Source: an uncultured Clostridia bacterium
Lineage (GTDB): Bacteria > Bacillota > Clostridia > Peptostreptococcales > Anaerovoracaceae
Assembly: GCA_934255135.1 (NCBI GenBank)
Contig: CAKQMV010000014.1
Coordinates: 1 to 54,068 of the forward strand
DNA length: 54,068 nt
Direction of reading: 5' to 3'
Below the pieces are notes generated by a model. It did not search any database. It was not told the DNA's origin and was given only the letters and a program-made list of their open reading frames with translations. A program made the translations under genes and the position numbers. Shown here in pieces: positions 8,656 through 16,821 of this stretch (positions are counted from its first letter, which is position 1; each line of letters opens with the position of its first letter).

Positions 8656-9225
8656 TTATGCCTCTTTACCTTCTTTCTCCCACTCAAGCATCTCATAACG
8701 CTCTTCCCACTCTGCTTTAAGGATAGCCCTGAGACACAGATCGGCAAACTCACTGCCTCTCTTGCCTGCAAGTACAGCAGTACCTTCCTTACGGAATCCA
8801 ACCTTCTCGTAGAGATGCATGCTGACCTCATCATCAAAGAAATGATCAATCGTAACTCTGTTCATATTCATCTCTCTGAATGCATAGTCGAGAAGTCCAA
8901 GTAGTGCTTCTTGACCGAGCCCCCTGCCCCTCAGGTTCTTATCTCCGATATAAATGATAGTGATGTCTACGGAATCATTAATCGGATCTATTGAAGTAAG
9001 ACCGATTCTTCCGATAGGCTCCATAGTCTCCTTAAGAACGATAGTCAGCCACAATCTCGACGGATCCTTAGTTACCCTGTGAAAATCAGCAATAACCGTA
9101 TCGAGGTTTCTCTTACCATCGATACAGAAATTCTTTACTACATCATCCTTTGACTCCCAGTCAGCAAAACTGTCACAATCTGCAAAAGAAGCTCTTCTGA
9201 TTATAAGATTCTTTGTTTCCTGCAT
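8656..9225 (-). CDS. GNAT family N-acetyltransferase (RimJ/RimL-like)
   Basis: This 189-residue protein resembles GNAT acetyltransferases of the RimJ/RimL type, which move an acetyl group from acetyl-CoA to a primary amine. The N-terminal NLIIRRASFADCDSFADW strand-helix, the central WLTIVLKETMEPIGRIGL strand and the acetyl-CoA loop DKNLRGRGLGQEAL (an R/Q-x-x-G-x-G/A pattern) are all present, followed by the LYEKVGFRKEG signature. A GTG nine bases upstream is in frame, but AGAGGTGG is correctly spaced only for the ATG at 9225. It starts 15 bases after the maf stop and probably shares its transcript. The acceptor is unknown. Confidence 0.85.
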   Translation of the reverse strand: MQETKNLIIRRASFADCDSFADWESKDDVVKNFCIDGKRNLDTVIADFHRVTKDPSRLWLTIVLKETMEPIGRIGLTSIDPINDSVDITIIYIGDKNLRGRGLGQEALLGLLDYAFREMNMNRVTIDHFFDDEVSMHLYEKVGFRKEGTAVLAGKRGSEFADLCLRAILKAEWEERYEMLEWEKEGKEA

Positions 9226-9240
9226 GTTCCCCACCTCTTA

Positions 9241-9807
9241 TTACTTAAGATATTCCTCAATAATGTGAAATGGAAGTCCGACAACATTCTCATAATCGCC
9301 CTCGTAGTGGTCAATATGCTTGCCGAAAATTCCCTGAATAGCATATGCTCCAGCCTTGTCATAAGGCTCGTCTGTATCAAGATATGCCTCGATATCATCG
9401 TCTGTATAGTTCGTGCAAAAAACCTTAGTCACGTCGTTTAAGACTGTCTCCTCTCCGGTTACAAGGTCAATCAGTGCAACTCCCGTAGACACGAAGTGAT
9501 ATGTGCCTTTTATTGTCTCAAGCATCTTCCTCGCATCATCACGGTCAGATGGCTTGCCCATTATCTCGTCCTTAAATACGATAGTATCAGAACCGATAAC
9601 GTAACCCTCATTCTTACGATCCTCTTCTCCAAGCGTCTCATATACCGCCTTCGCCTTCTTAAGCGCAAGCAGTCTTACTGCATCTATCATATCAATTCCA
9701 TCCGGAAGACTCTCATCCGCATAAGCCGGCTTAACCTCAGGATCAAAACCGTGTCTCTTAAGAATCTCAAGTCTTCTAGGTGACTTTGAAGCAAGAATTA
9801 TTCTCAT
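9241..9807 (-). CDS. maf: Maf-family nucleoside triphosphate pyrophosphatase
   Basis: Maf proteins hydrolyse canonical (dTTP/UTP) or modified nucleoside triphosphates to the monophosphate, and were first linked to septum inhibition in Bacillus. This 188-residue copy has the diagnostic start MRIILASKSPRRLEIL, the IGSDTIV core, the KPSDRDDARKML loop, the GVALID strand and the C-terminal YAIQGIFGKHI with LPFHIIEEYL. GGAGAACATAT precedes the ATG. It is followed closely by the GNAT gene, forming a two-gene unit. Which nucleotide class it prefers was not determined. Confidence 0.93.
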   Translation of the reverse strand: MRIILASKSPRRLEILKRHGFDPEVKPAYADESLPDGIDMIDAVRLLALKKAKAVYETLGEEDRKNEGYVIGSDTIVFKDEIMGKPSDRDDARKMLETIKGTYHFVSTGVALIDLVTGEETVLNDVTKVFCTNYTDDDIEAYLDTDEPYDKAGAYAIQGIFGKHIDHYEGDYENVVGLPFHIIEEYLK

Positions 9808-9840
9808 ATATGTTCTCCAATACGTATAAATAAAAACCTT

Positions 9841-9864
9841 GGGGAGACCACACAGAGCCTCCCC
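9841..9864 (-). terminator. probable terminator of the Mrp-type operon
   Basis: GGGGAG (9841-9846) pairs with CTCCCC (9859-9864); on the minus strand an AAGG then T5 tract follows. It lies just after the last operon gene. Confidence 0.5.
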
Positions 9865-9892
9865 TTTGTTTACCCTATTATAAACTAAAAAT

Positions 9893-11656
9893 CTACATTA
9901 CTACACCCGCAATTACAATCATACAGATAAAAGTAATCATAATTGCAGCTACTACACTTCCAATCAGTCTGTCCTCATTCTCAAAAGACAGATTCCTGAT
10001 GAATTTATTCGACGACTTACTAGTCCACAGATATGGATTGCCAAGATGCTGTCCCATATACTGGCAGATCTTAAGCACAAGCTTGTCGAAGTAAATAAAT
10101 ATTCCATGGATTCCCTTCGACAGCCACTCAATAAACTTATCAAGCGCCACCCTGTAGAACCAGTCGAAATCGAGCGACATCTCATCGTGAACACGCATCT
10201 TCTTGATGAAGAGGAAGAATATAATTGATCCTCCGACAAAAAGCACGAGATATTCTGCAATATGTTCCGCTGTGAACGGATGTCCGTCTGTCATCGAAGG
10301 TGTCATTCTGTAAACAAGCTGTGGGAAGATTCCTGTAATTGTGCAGGCTGCCGCACCAAGAACCATACCGATCTTCATGTTAACAGGAACCGACTTAAGC
10401 TCCTTATCCTTAAGAGCATCCTCATGAACAGGCTTGCCCCAGAATACGAAGTAGTTAATCTTAAGTGCAATGGACATCCATGTACCTACAGACGCCGCAG
10501 TCAGCATAAATGATGCGAGAGCATATCCACCCTCATTAACAGCATGCATTACAAGAGCCTTTGATGCAAATCCGTTAAGGAAAGGCATGCCGGCAATCGC
10601 AAATGATGCGATCATAAAGCAGATTGCAGTAAGCGGCATCCTGCGTCCGAGGCCTCCAAGGTCACTGATCTTTCTCTTGTCAGTTGCATAAAGAACTGCA
10701 CCTGCGCACATAAGAAGAGTTCCCTTGTACATGATATTGTTAAAAGTATGTGCCGCTGCACCGTCAATTCCATAGCCTGGTCCCATTGAAAGTGATGCCA
10801 CAATGTATCCAAGCTGTGAAATGATGTGGTAGCAGAACAGCCTTCTCAAATCGTTCTCGAGTAGAGCCATCAGTATTCCGTAGACAGCCATAAAAGCACC
10901 TACCCATACGAGCCACTCTGTTCCCGCAAAGAATCTGATCATCACATAGATTGCAGACTTTGTTGTAAACGATGCCAGGTAGATTGTGCCGCCAAGCGTT
11001 GATTCAGGATACGCATCAGGCATCCATGAATTGAGAGGTGGAACAGCTGCATTTACTGCCACACCTACAAATATCATCCAGAAAGTAAAATCATTAGTTC
11101 CGGTGATGTTTGTAATATGCATTCCATACTGTGATATGTATGAAATGATTCCTACAAGCAGCATATTTCCGCCGAATCCATGAACCAGGATATAACGGAA
11201 TGCCGCACGTGTCGACTTTCTCGTTCTCTTTGAATATACAACGTAGCAAGAAGCAAGAGCACTGAGCTCCCAGAAGATAATAAGTGAAATAACATCTCCT
11301 GCAAGCACAACTCCCATGTTGCATCCGGCATACATAAGAGAGAAGCCCATCTCGTACTTGTTGTCTCCATTTACTGAATAGACAGCAGCCACAACAGACA
11401 CGATACAGAAAGCCATCATAAATATAAGCGCCAGCTTGTCAAAGCTTATAAGGCTTATAGACAACTTTGATGAAATCGTATAAAGCATCATGCTGTCAGT
11501 GTTTATTGTAAGCATTGCCGCAAAAGCCATAACCGGTGCAGCCATGTACACGGGTCTCTTAAACCTGTCAGGAAGAGCCATGACCAGAAGACCCATGCCG
11601 ATCATTATGAGTCCCGGATGGAGACTGTTTGCATTAATAATTGATCCCAGAGTCAT
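9893..11656 (-). CDS. third NuoL/M-type antiporter subunit with C-terminal extension (MrpD-like)
   Basis: This 587-residue polytopic protein belongs to the proton-conducting transporter family shared by complex I NuoL/M/N and Mrp antiporters. The two charged residues expected in the ion path are visible: Glu in SLIIFWELSALASC and Lys in SFTTKSAIYVMIRF, with a further helix carrying KGTLLMCAGAVLY. After the core, residues about 450-587 add a helix, a DFDWFYRVALDKF segment and a final hydrophobic helix, resembling NuoL-like C-terminal extensions. Its ATG overlaps the stop of the preceding small gene in a TAATG junction. It is the last gene of the operon and one of three such subunits in it. Confidence 0.85.
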   Translation of the reverse strand: MTLGSIINANSLHPGLIMIGMGLLVMALPDRFKRPVYMAAPVMAFAAMLTINTDSMMLYTISSKLSISLISFDKLALIFMMAFCIVSVVAAVYSVNGDNKYEMGFSLMYAGCNMGVVLAGDVISLIIFWELSALASCYVVYSKRTRKSTRAAFRYILVHGFGGNMLLVGIISYISQYGMHITNITGTNDFTFWMIFVGVAVNAAVPPLNSWMPDAYPESTLGGTIYLASFTTKSAIYVMIRFFAGTEWLVWVGAFMAVYGILMALLENDLRRLFCYHIISQLGYIVASLSMGPGYGIDGAAAHTFNNIMYKGTLLMCAGAVLYATDKRKISDLGGLGRRMPLTAICFMIASFAIAGMPFLNGFASKALVMHAVNEGGYALASFMLTAASVGTWMSIALKINYFVFWGKPVHEDALKDKELKSVPVNMKIGMVLGAAACTITGIFPQLVYRMTPSMTDGHPFTAEHIAEYLVLFVGGSIIFFLFIKKMRVHDEMSLDFDWFYRVALDKFIEWLSKGIHGIFIYFDKLVLKICQYMGQHLGNPYLWTSKSSNKFIRNLSFENEDRLIGSVVAAIMITFICMIVIAGVVM

Positions 11657-11844
11657 TACTTCTCCCCTTCTCTTTGAGTTATTCCTGCTTTAGCGAGCAT
11701 TTCATTCTCCTCTGCGATTTCCTTCTTCTCATAATATGAGCAGTCTCTTCTGATTATATTCTGCAGAATATACTTACTCACAATCACAAGCAAGAAAGCC
11801 GCACCCAGTGAGATTCCCAGATAATGTATTATTTCATGCATCAT
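11656..11844 (-). CDS. small one-helix protein within the antiporter operon
   Basis: This 62-residue protein has one hydrophobic helix (about residues 8-25, LGISLGAAFLLVIVSKYIL) and a charged, probably helical tail rich in Glu and Lys. I recognise no family. The start is the ATG at 11844: its ATGA overlaps the stop of the preceding gene, and GGAGG lies 8-9 bases upstream. Its own stop forms TAATG with the next start. That tight coupling between two NuoL/M-type subunits argues for a real translated accessory subunit that assembles with the complex; that role is inference. Confidence 0.7.
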   Translation of the reverse strand: MMHEIIHYLGISLGAAFLLVIVSKYILQNIIRRDCSYYEKKEIAEENEMLAKAGITQREGEK

Positions 11845-13358
11845 AGCAGTGAACCTCCTATTCCGAATATCGCATTTCCAGCCATGCACGCAAGATCATA
11901 AAGGTGCAGTCCGAAATTAGGACACACGCCGAGAACTACAGCGATTACAGCTGTGATTACAAGCGGAATGAGCATAGGCTTGCTTGCCTCAGCCTTACAT
12001 GGGAAATCAGGATTATTAACATCCTTCTTAAACGCCATGTAGACAACAGGCATCAGATAAGCAAGTGCTAGCAGTGCACTCGCGATGAGTGTACATGCAA
12101 AAAGTGGCTTGCCCTGTTCGAGCGCTCCGACGATAATGTTCGCCTTGCTGACGAATCCGACGATGAACGGAAATCCCGCAATACCGACAGATGCAACGGC
12201 GAATGCTGTCATTGTGACAGGCATTCTTTTGCCAATGCCGACCATCTCGCTGATATTCTTCTTATGTGTTGTAACAAATATCGCACCGGCTGCCATGAAG
12301 AGCGTAATCTTCATAAACGCATGCGCTACTATGTGGTAAAGTGCACCTGCCGCCGCACTAGGTGACAAAATGCAGATTCCAAGCACTATGTATGAAAGCT
12401 GTCCGATAGTTGAGAAAGCAAGTCTTGCCTTCAGATTATCTTTACGGATAGCAATAAGCGACGAAACCAGAATTGTGATTACGGCCATCCACGCGAGGAT
12501 ATCAGCACCATGGCAATATTTCGCGCTTTCAGGTCCGAATACATAAAGCACAACTCTCAGTGTCGCGAAAGCACCAGCCTTTACAACGGCTACTGCGTGA
12601 AGAAGTGCCGATACCGGTGTAGGTGCAACCATCGCCGCAGGTAGCCAGCTGTGAAGTGGCATAACGCCCGCCTTAACCATTCCTGCACCCACCATCATAA
12701 AGAACAGAATTAGCATCAGTGGCATCGGAATATCTTCTGGCTTAATAAACCCGCCTGGTACGAAATCGAGTGTTCCACAGCATACATATACAATTACGAT
12801 TGCAGCAAACATAATCTGTCCACTTATCAGTGTGTATGCGAGATACTTTCTACCTGAACGTGTACCCTCTTCATCTCTGTAGTGAACTACGAGAGGATAA
12901 GTTGCAATAGTAAGAGCCTCAAAGAAGATGAAGAATGTAATCAGGTTTCCTGCAAAGCAGATTCCTGTCGCAGCGCAGATACACATTGCAAAAGCCGCAA
13001 AGTATCCTGTCTGATTCTTCTCTCCATGTCCTCTCATATATCCAACTGAATATAGGGAAGTAAGAATCCATAATGTCGCTGATACGCAGGCAAAAACCAT
13101 TCCCGCCGCATCAACATTAAATGCAAATCCGATACCCTTAACAATCTCAATCACAGTAAGCTTGATTGTCTTGCCTGCGAGGACTGCCGGGATCATTGAG
13201 TATACGAGTGCAGCGTTTATAAATGCTGCTACAAAAGTGATTGCTTCTCTTGTATTAGCCTTGACTCTCTCTCCTGTTACGTAGATGAGTCCAGATGCTA
13301 TAAGCGTTGTCAGCACCACCAGGGCTGGTCTTAACGATAATGCTGTTATTGATATCAT
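11841..13358 (-). CDS. second NuoL/M-type antiporter subunit (MrpA N-domain/NuoL-like)
   Basis: This 505-residue polytopic membrane protein is of the proton-conducting transporter family. It shows the NuoL/MrpA-type features LYSVGYMRGHGEKN, FFIFFEALTIATYPLV (helix with the key Glu), PLHSWLPAAMVAPTPVSALLHAVAVVKAGAF (in parts; catalytic Lys in VVKAG) and a later His/Lys helix AFMKITLFMAAGAI. True MrpA is about 800 residues because a C-terminal part is fused on; here that part is encoded separately by the genes at 15976-16218 and the N-terminus of 15200-15976, as in archaeal Mbh complexes. Starts and stops overlap neighbours as TAATG and ATGA. Confidence 0.87.
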   Translation of the reverse strand: MISITALSLRPALVVLTTLIASGLIYVTGERVKANTREAITFVAAFINAALVYSMIPAVLAGKTIKLTVIEIVKGIGFAFNVDAAGMVFACVSATLWILTSLYSVGYMRGHGEKNQTGYFAAFAMCICAATGICFAGNLITFFIFFEALTIATYPLVVHYRDEEGTRSGRKYLAYTLISGQIMFAAIVIVYVCCGTLDFVPGGFIKPEDIPMPLMLILFFMMVGAGMVKAGVMPLHSWLPAAMVAPTPVSALLHAVAVVKAGAFATLRVVLYVFGPESAKYCHGADILAWMAVITILVSSLIAIRKDNLKARLAFSTIGQLSYIVLGICILSPSAAAGALYHIVAHAFMKITLFMAAGAIFVTTHKKNISEMVGIGKRMPVTMTAFAVASVGIAGFPFIVGFVSKANIIVGALEQGKPLFACTLIASALLALAYLMPVVYMAFKKDVNNPDFPCKAEASKPMLIPLVITAVIAVVLGVCPNFGLHLYDLACMAGNAIFGIGGSLL

Positions 13359-14836
13359 TACAGAGCCACCCCCTTAATCGCCAACATAAGAATATCTACT
13401 ATCTTCGCATTGAATATTCCAAGCAGCAGAATTGCAAGGAAGCATACAACGATAGGAATCATCATATCAAGAGGTACCTCTGGTCCTTCTGCAGCAGGAA
13501 GAGCCTCTGTCTTAGCAGACTTCTGCTGAATAAATACTTTCTCAATAAGCTTAAAGAAGTAGATTGCATTAAGAAGACTGGATAGAACAAGCACAGCAAT
13601 GTAGATAAACTCACCTGTTCCTGCAGCTCCTACCGCAAGATACCACTTACTGAAGAATCCGACTGTAGGTGGAATTCCGATCATCGAAAGCGAAGCAACA
13701 ACGAGAAGTCCGCATGTAAATGGCATCGCCTTATAGATTCTTCCGAAATCCTCAAGCTTCGTAGTTCCGAACTTATGTCTTATAGCACCTGTTGCGAAGA
13801 AAAGTCCGCCCTTCATAAACGCATGTCCGAACATGTGAAGGAAGGCTCCGCAAAGTGCAAGCGGAGTTCCAATTGCAAATCCAAGGATAATGTATCCCAT
13901 CTGAGCTACTGATGAATATGCGAGCATCTTTCTTAAATCGGTCTGTGCCATCGCTCTTATAGATCCGTAAAGCATTGAGCATACAGAAAGAATGCCAAGC
14001 ACAATCAGAAATACCCTGAAATACTTATAATCAGTACCATAGATACAGTACATGTATCTGAACAGACCATATGCCGGGATCTTACCCATAACACCTGAAA
14101 TCAGCGGTCTTGAGCCAGCCTCTGCATGAGTGTATGCTGAAGGCTGCCATCCATGGAATGGGAAGAGCGCCATCTTGGTGCCAAAAGCAGCGATAAGAAA
14201 GCACATCGCAATGAGCATTGCTCCTTCATTCCCCCCTTTTGAGAGAATTGCCGCCATATCGCTCATGTTTAGAGTTCCTGTAATTCCATACAGAATTCCA
14301 ACACCAATGAGATAAAGTGTCGCCGCAACGGTACCTACAAGGAGATACCTAAATGCTGCAACAATACCCCTGCTTCCTCCGAGTGAAATCAGGCAGTAAG
14401 CAGAAAGCGATGTAATCTCAAGAAATACGTACAGATTGAATACGTCTCCTGTCGCAGTCATACCGAGCATTCCAGTAATGAGAAGCGAAATCATAGTGTT
14501 CGCTGCTCCTACGAGAGTCTTGTCAGTCGTTCTGGCAAAAGGAGTGGTGTACATAAATGTAAGTGCACCGATAAGACAGATGAGTACGAGGATAAGAGCA
14601 TTTACCGTATCCACATAAAACTCAATACCTATTGGGACTTTATAATTTCCGAAATAATAGTGAACAGGTCCCTCTGCTATTACCTGTCTGAGCAGCATCA
14701 CAGACATTACCAGTGAACCGGTAACTGCAGCAAGTACAGTATAGCGGCCCGCCTTATAATGAATCTTGCTGATCAGAAGGCAAAGCTGTGCCGCCATCAG
14801 CGGCAACAGGACTATTAAAACAGGTAAATGCCTCAT
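13358..14836 (-). CDS. mrpD: Na+/H+ antiporter subunit MrpD (MbhH-like)
   Basis: This 492-residue polytopic subunit directly follows mrpC, the position of MrpD in Mrp operons and MbhH in Mbh operons. Helix FNLYVFLEITSLSAYCLISL carries the Glu needed for transport in MrpD, and SGVMGKIPAYGLFRYMY carries the conserved Lys; LPFHGWQPSAYTHA-like wording (LFPFHGWQPSAYTHAEA) and HAFMKGGLFFATGAI match the family. It exchanges Na+ or another cation for protons in the membrane as part of the complex. The start overlaps the mrpC stop (TAATG) with GGAGAAG upstream. Of the three antiporter-type subunits here, this one best fits classical MrpD. Confidence 0.88.
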   Translation of the reverse strand: MRHLPVLIVLLPLMAAQLCLLISKIHYKAGRYTVLAAVTGSLVMSVMLLRQVIAEGPVHYYFGNYKVPIGIEFYVDTVNALILVLICLIGALTFMYTTPFARTTDKTLVGAANTMISLLITGMLGMTATGDVFNLYVFLEITSLSAYCLISLGGSRGIVAAFRYLLVGTVAATLYLIGVGILYGITGTLNMSDMAAILSKGGNEGAMLIAMCFLIAAFGTKMALFPFHGWQPSAYTHAEAGSRPLISGVMGKIPAYGLFRYMYCIYGTDYKYFRVFLIVLGILSVCSMLYGSIRAMAQTDLRKMLAYSSVAQMGYIILGFAIGTPLALCGAFLHMFGHAFMKGGLFFATGAIRHKFGTTKLEDFGRIYKAMPFTCGLLVVASLSMIGIPPTVGFFSKWYLAVGAAGTGEFIYIAVLVLSSLLNAIYFFKLIEKVFIQQKSAKTEALPAAEGPEVPLDMMIPIVVCFLAILLLGIFNAKIVDILMLAIKGVAL

Positions 14837-15216
14837 TAGAACTTCTTCTCCCTCTTGATAATTTTATCTTCTTCGATTGAACCGTATTTCTCTTTGATTC
14901 TGAGAAGAAGTGCGAGTCCAACACCGGTAGTACCAAGGCTTACTACGATTGCAGTAAGCATAAGTCCGTGTGGAAGCGGATTAATATAGTCAGCTGCAGC
15001 AGAAAGTCCTTCTACAGCAACAGGAATGGTTCCTCCATCCTTCTGACCGAGGCAGAGGAAGAAAAATATTACAGCAACCTGCATGACATTCATGCATATC
15101 AGCTTCTTCATGTAGTTCTTGCACACTATGATTCCTGAAAGGCCTAGTGCAAGCAGCAAAAAGGTAAGAAAATATATACCTTTGTATGCCAGAAACGCAT
15201 TAATAGTTGTCATCAT
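14836..15216 (-). CDS. mrpC: Na+/H+ antiporter subunit MrpC (MnhC/NuoK-like)
   Basis: This 126-residue protein has three hydrophobic helices and is homologous to NuoK. Typical features are GLSGIIVCKNYMKKLICMNVMQ, a KxxIcmn-type segment, and DYINPLPHGLMLTAIVVSLG, the conserved PLPqaLvLTAIVI motif of MrpC. The frame extends upstream inside mrpB, but the ATGATG at 15216 has AAAGGG at a good distance and gives the usual MrpC length. It overlaps the end of mrpB by 17 bases in another frame. It forms part of the membrane arm. Confidence 0.88.
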   Translation of the reverse strand: MMTTINAFLAYKGIYFLTFLLLALGLSGIIVCKNYMKKLICMNVMQVAVIFFFLCLGQKDGGTIPVAVEGLSAAADYINPLPHGLMLTAIVVSLGTTGVGLALLLRIKEKYGSIEEDKIIKREKKF

Positions 15217-15976
15217 CGAAGGTAACCCTTTCCATAATTGCATTAAGAATAGTGATAATTGTAGCCGCAACTCCGATAGTTACGCCGACCTCTACAGCAA
15301 GAATTCCTATTGAGTGAAGCTCTGCTGTATGAACAGGAAACGGAAGCTTCGCATACTCAAGGAACATTCCGCCACCGATAAGGCAGATGATTCCGGTGAG
15401 AGTATATATGAAAGGTCCAAGACCTGCGAGTGCAACGGAATTCTTCTTAGGGAGAACGAAAACGCTCTTTTTGTCCGGAATAACAAGCACGTCGAGGATA
15501 TATGCCATCGCTATAAGAGCACCTGCCTGGAAGCCTCCTCCAAGGCTGACTTCTCCGTGAAAAAGAACATATACTGCATAAACGAGAATCAGTGGCTGAA
15601 TCACTGTTATCATTACGTCCTTGTTAACTGTCTTGTAAATTGGATTGCCGCTCTTATCCTTGTGCATACGCTTACTCTTAGGAATAACGATTCTGTTCTT
15701 AATAGAAGGCTTTCTTGCAAGAACGAGAAGCACAACGGCACCTGCGAGGAACATTACAGTTGTCTCAAGCAGAGTATCAAATGCTCTGTAGTCAACGATT
15801 ACTGCTGTAACCATGTTAGGCGAATTACATTCTGAAATGGCATTCTCAATGTAATATGCCGACACATGCTTGTTAGGTGCAGAATTCACGTCTCCTATTG
15901 ACGGAAGTATGTCAAGGAATGCAAAAGGCAGCGTCAGTATAAGGGCGATTGCCAGTACTGTTAGTTTCTTCTTCAT
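15200..15976 (-). CDS. mrpB: fused MbhE-like plus MrpB (MnhB) subunit
   Basis: This 258-residue membrane protein has two parts. Residues about 1-85 match the C-terminal end of MrpA, called MbhE in archaeal Mbh complexes: MVTAVIVDYRAFDTLLETTV resembles the NxVxxIlVDfRgxDTlGEi motif. Residues about 115-258 match MrpB/MnhB: MITVIQPLILVYAVYVLFHG followed by SLGGGFQAGALIAMAYIL. The usual GE(I/T) reads LETT here, a small departure. A GTG nine bases upstream is in frame, but the ATG at 15976 forms a TAATG junction with the previous gene, as elsewhere in the operon, so I use it. Confidence 0.85.
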   Translation of the reverse strand: MKKKLTVLAIALILTLPFAFLDILPSIGDVNSAPNKHVSAYYIENAISECNSPNMVTAVIVDYRAFDTLLETTVMFLAGAVVLLVLARKPSIKNRIVIPKSKRMHKDKSGNPIYKTVNKDVMITVIQPLILVYAVYVLFHGEVSLGGGFQAGALIAMAYILDVLVIPDKKSVFVLPKKNSVALAGLGPFIYTLTGIICLIGGGMFLEYAKLPFPVHTAELHSIGILAVEVGVTIGVAATIITILNAIMERVTFDDDNY

Positions 15977-16218
15977 TATTTGCACCGCCTGTCTATGCTT
16001 CTTAGCATCATGATAAAGTAGATTGTTGAGATTACTCCGATTACAGCCTCTGTAAAGGCAACATCAGGAGCTCCCATCACGATGTACAGAAACATTGTGA
16101 TAAAACTGAATCCGCAGTAGGTGATTACTGCAGTCATCAGATCCTTTCCGAATATGATAGAAAGCGTAATTCCTATAAGAATAAGCAGAAGAACTGCTTC
16201 AACAAGTAATATCTGCAT
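15976..16218 (-). CDS. MbhD-like subunit (DUF4040; MrpA C-terminal piece)
   Basis: This 80-residue protein has three hydrophobic helices. ITYCGFSFITMFLYIVMGAPDVAFTEAVIG is the DUF4040/MbhD signature, with GAPDVAfTEA its most diagnostic part (split here into pieces under twenty residues: GAPDVAFTEAVIG). In classical Mrp systems it is the C-terminal segment of MrpA; in Mbh-type complexes it is a separate gene in exactly this position, between mrpG/mbhC and mbhE/mrpB. The start is backed by GAGGAGGGACGT and a TAATG overlap with the mrpG stop. Confidence 0.85.
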   Translation of the reverse strand: MQILLVEAVLLLILIGITLSIIFGKDLMTAVITYCGFSFITMFLYIVMGAPDVAFTEAVIGVISTIYFIMMLRSIDRRCK

Positions 16219-16559
16219 TAACGTCCCTCCTCCTCATCTTCATCTGTAATACGTGCCTTTGAATTGTAATTCTGATAATTGTGAAAGTGTACTCCAACCA
16301 TTGTGATCAGGTTTGTTCCGACCGGGTTGGTTAGAATAAGAAGTCCGAATATCAGAAGCAGCTTCAGTGAAAGAAGCTTAAAACCGCAAACAACAACCAT
16401 TCCGAAAAGAATTAGTAATAGTGCAAGCGTATCTCCTACTCCAGCTGCATGAAGTCGTGTGTAGAAATCTGGAAATTTGAAGATTCCAAGTGCTGCGATT
16501 GCCATAAAGATAAGCCCTGTCATCATAAGAACAGTCGCGATAATATTGCTGATTGTCAT
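16218..16559 (-). CDS. mrpG: Na+/H+ antiporter subunit MrpG (MnhG/MbhC)
   Basis: This 113-residue protein has three hydrophobic helices and the MrpG signature GIFKFPDFYTRLHAAGVGDT (usually rfPDfytRlHAas..dtlg). It is a small structural subunit of the antiporter complex. The acidic tail ends RITDEDEEEGR. The start overlaps the mrpF stop as TAATG and the stop overlaps the next start in the same way, indicating translational coupling through the operon. Confidence 0.9.
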   Translation of the reverse strand: MTISNIIATVLMMTGLIFMAIAALGIFKFPDFYTRLHAAGVGDTLALLLILFGMVVVCGFKLLSLKLLLIFGLLILTNPVGTNLITMVGVHFHNYQNYNSKARITDEDEEEGR

Positions 16560-16819
16560 TATCTTCGACCTCCCATGTACTTGGCTAGAATAATAGTGGT
16601 AACGAATCCGAGAATTGCATAACTGATCGCAATATCGATGTACATGTCCATACGTCCATCTATAAAGCCGACAGTTATAATCAGTAGAATAATCTGTGTA
16701 TTGAGTGAGAACAGAGCATTAAGTCTGTCAAAATTATTCTTCTTGTAGAGAATAAAGAATACCATCAAAGCCGCAATTACAAGCAGCCCTGCAAATAGAA
16801 AAGTAAATACCGACTGCAT
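16559..16819 (-). CDS. mrpF: Na+/H+ antiporter subunit MrpF (MnhF/MbhB)
   Basis: This 86-residue protein has three hydrophobic helices. NNFDRLNALFSLNTQIILL matches the (s)aaDRvvaldll.tn segment of MrpF, followed by a DGRMDMYIDIAISYAILGFV helix, the conserved y.DiAlv.allgFv motif. It starts 2 bases after the mrpE stop with GGAGG nearby, and its stop is overlapped by the mrpG start. It forms part of the membrane complex with MrpE and MrpG. Confidence 0.88.
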   Translation of the reverse strand: MQSVFTFLFAGLLVIAALMVFFILYKKNNFDRLNALFSLNTQIILLIITVGFIDGRMDMYIDIAISYAILGFVTTIILAKYMGGRR

Positions 16820-16821
16820 GA

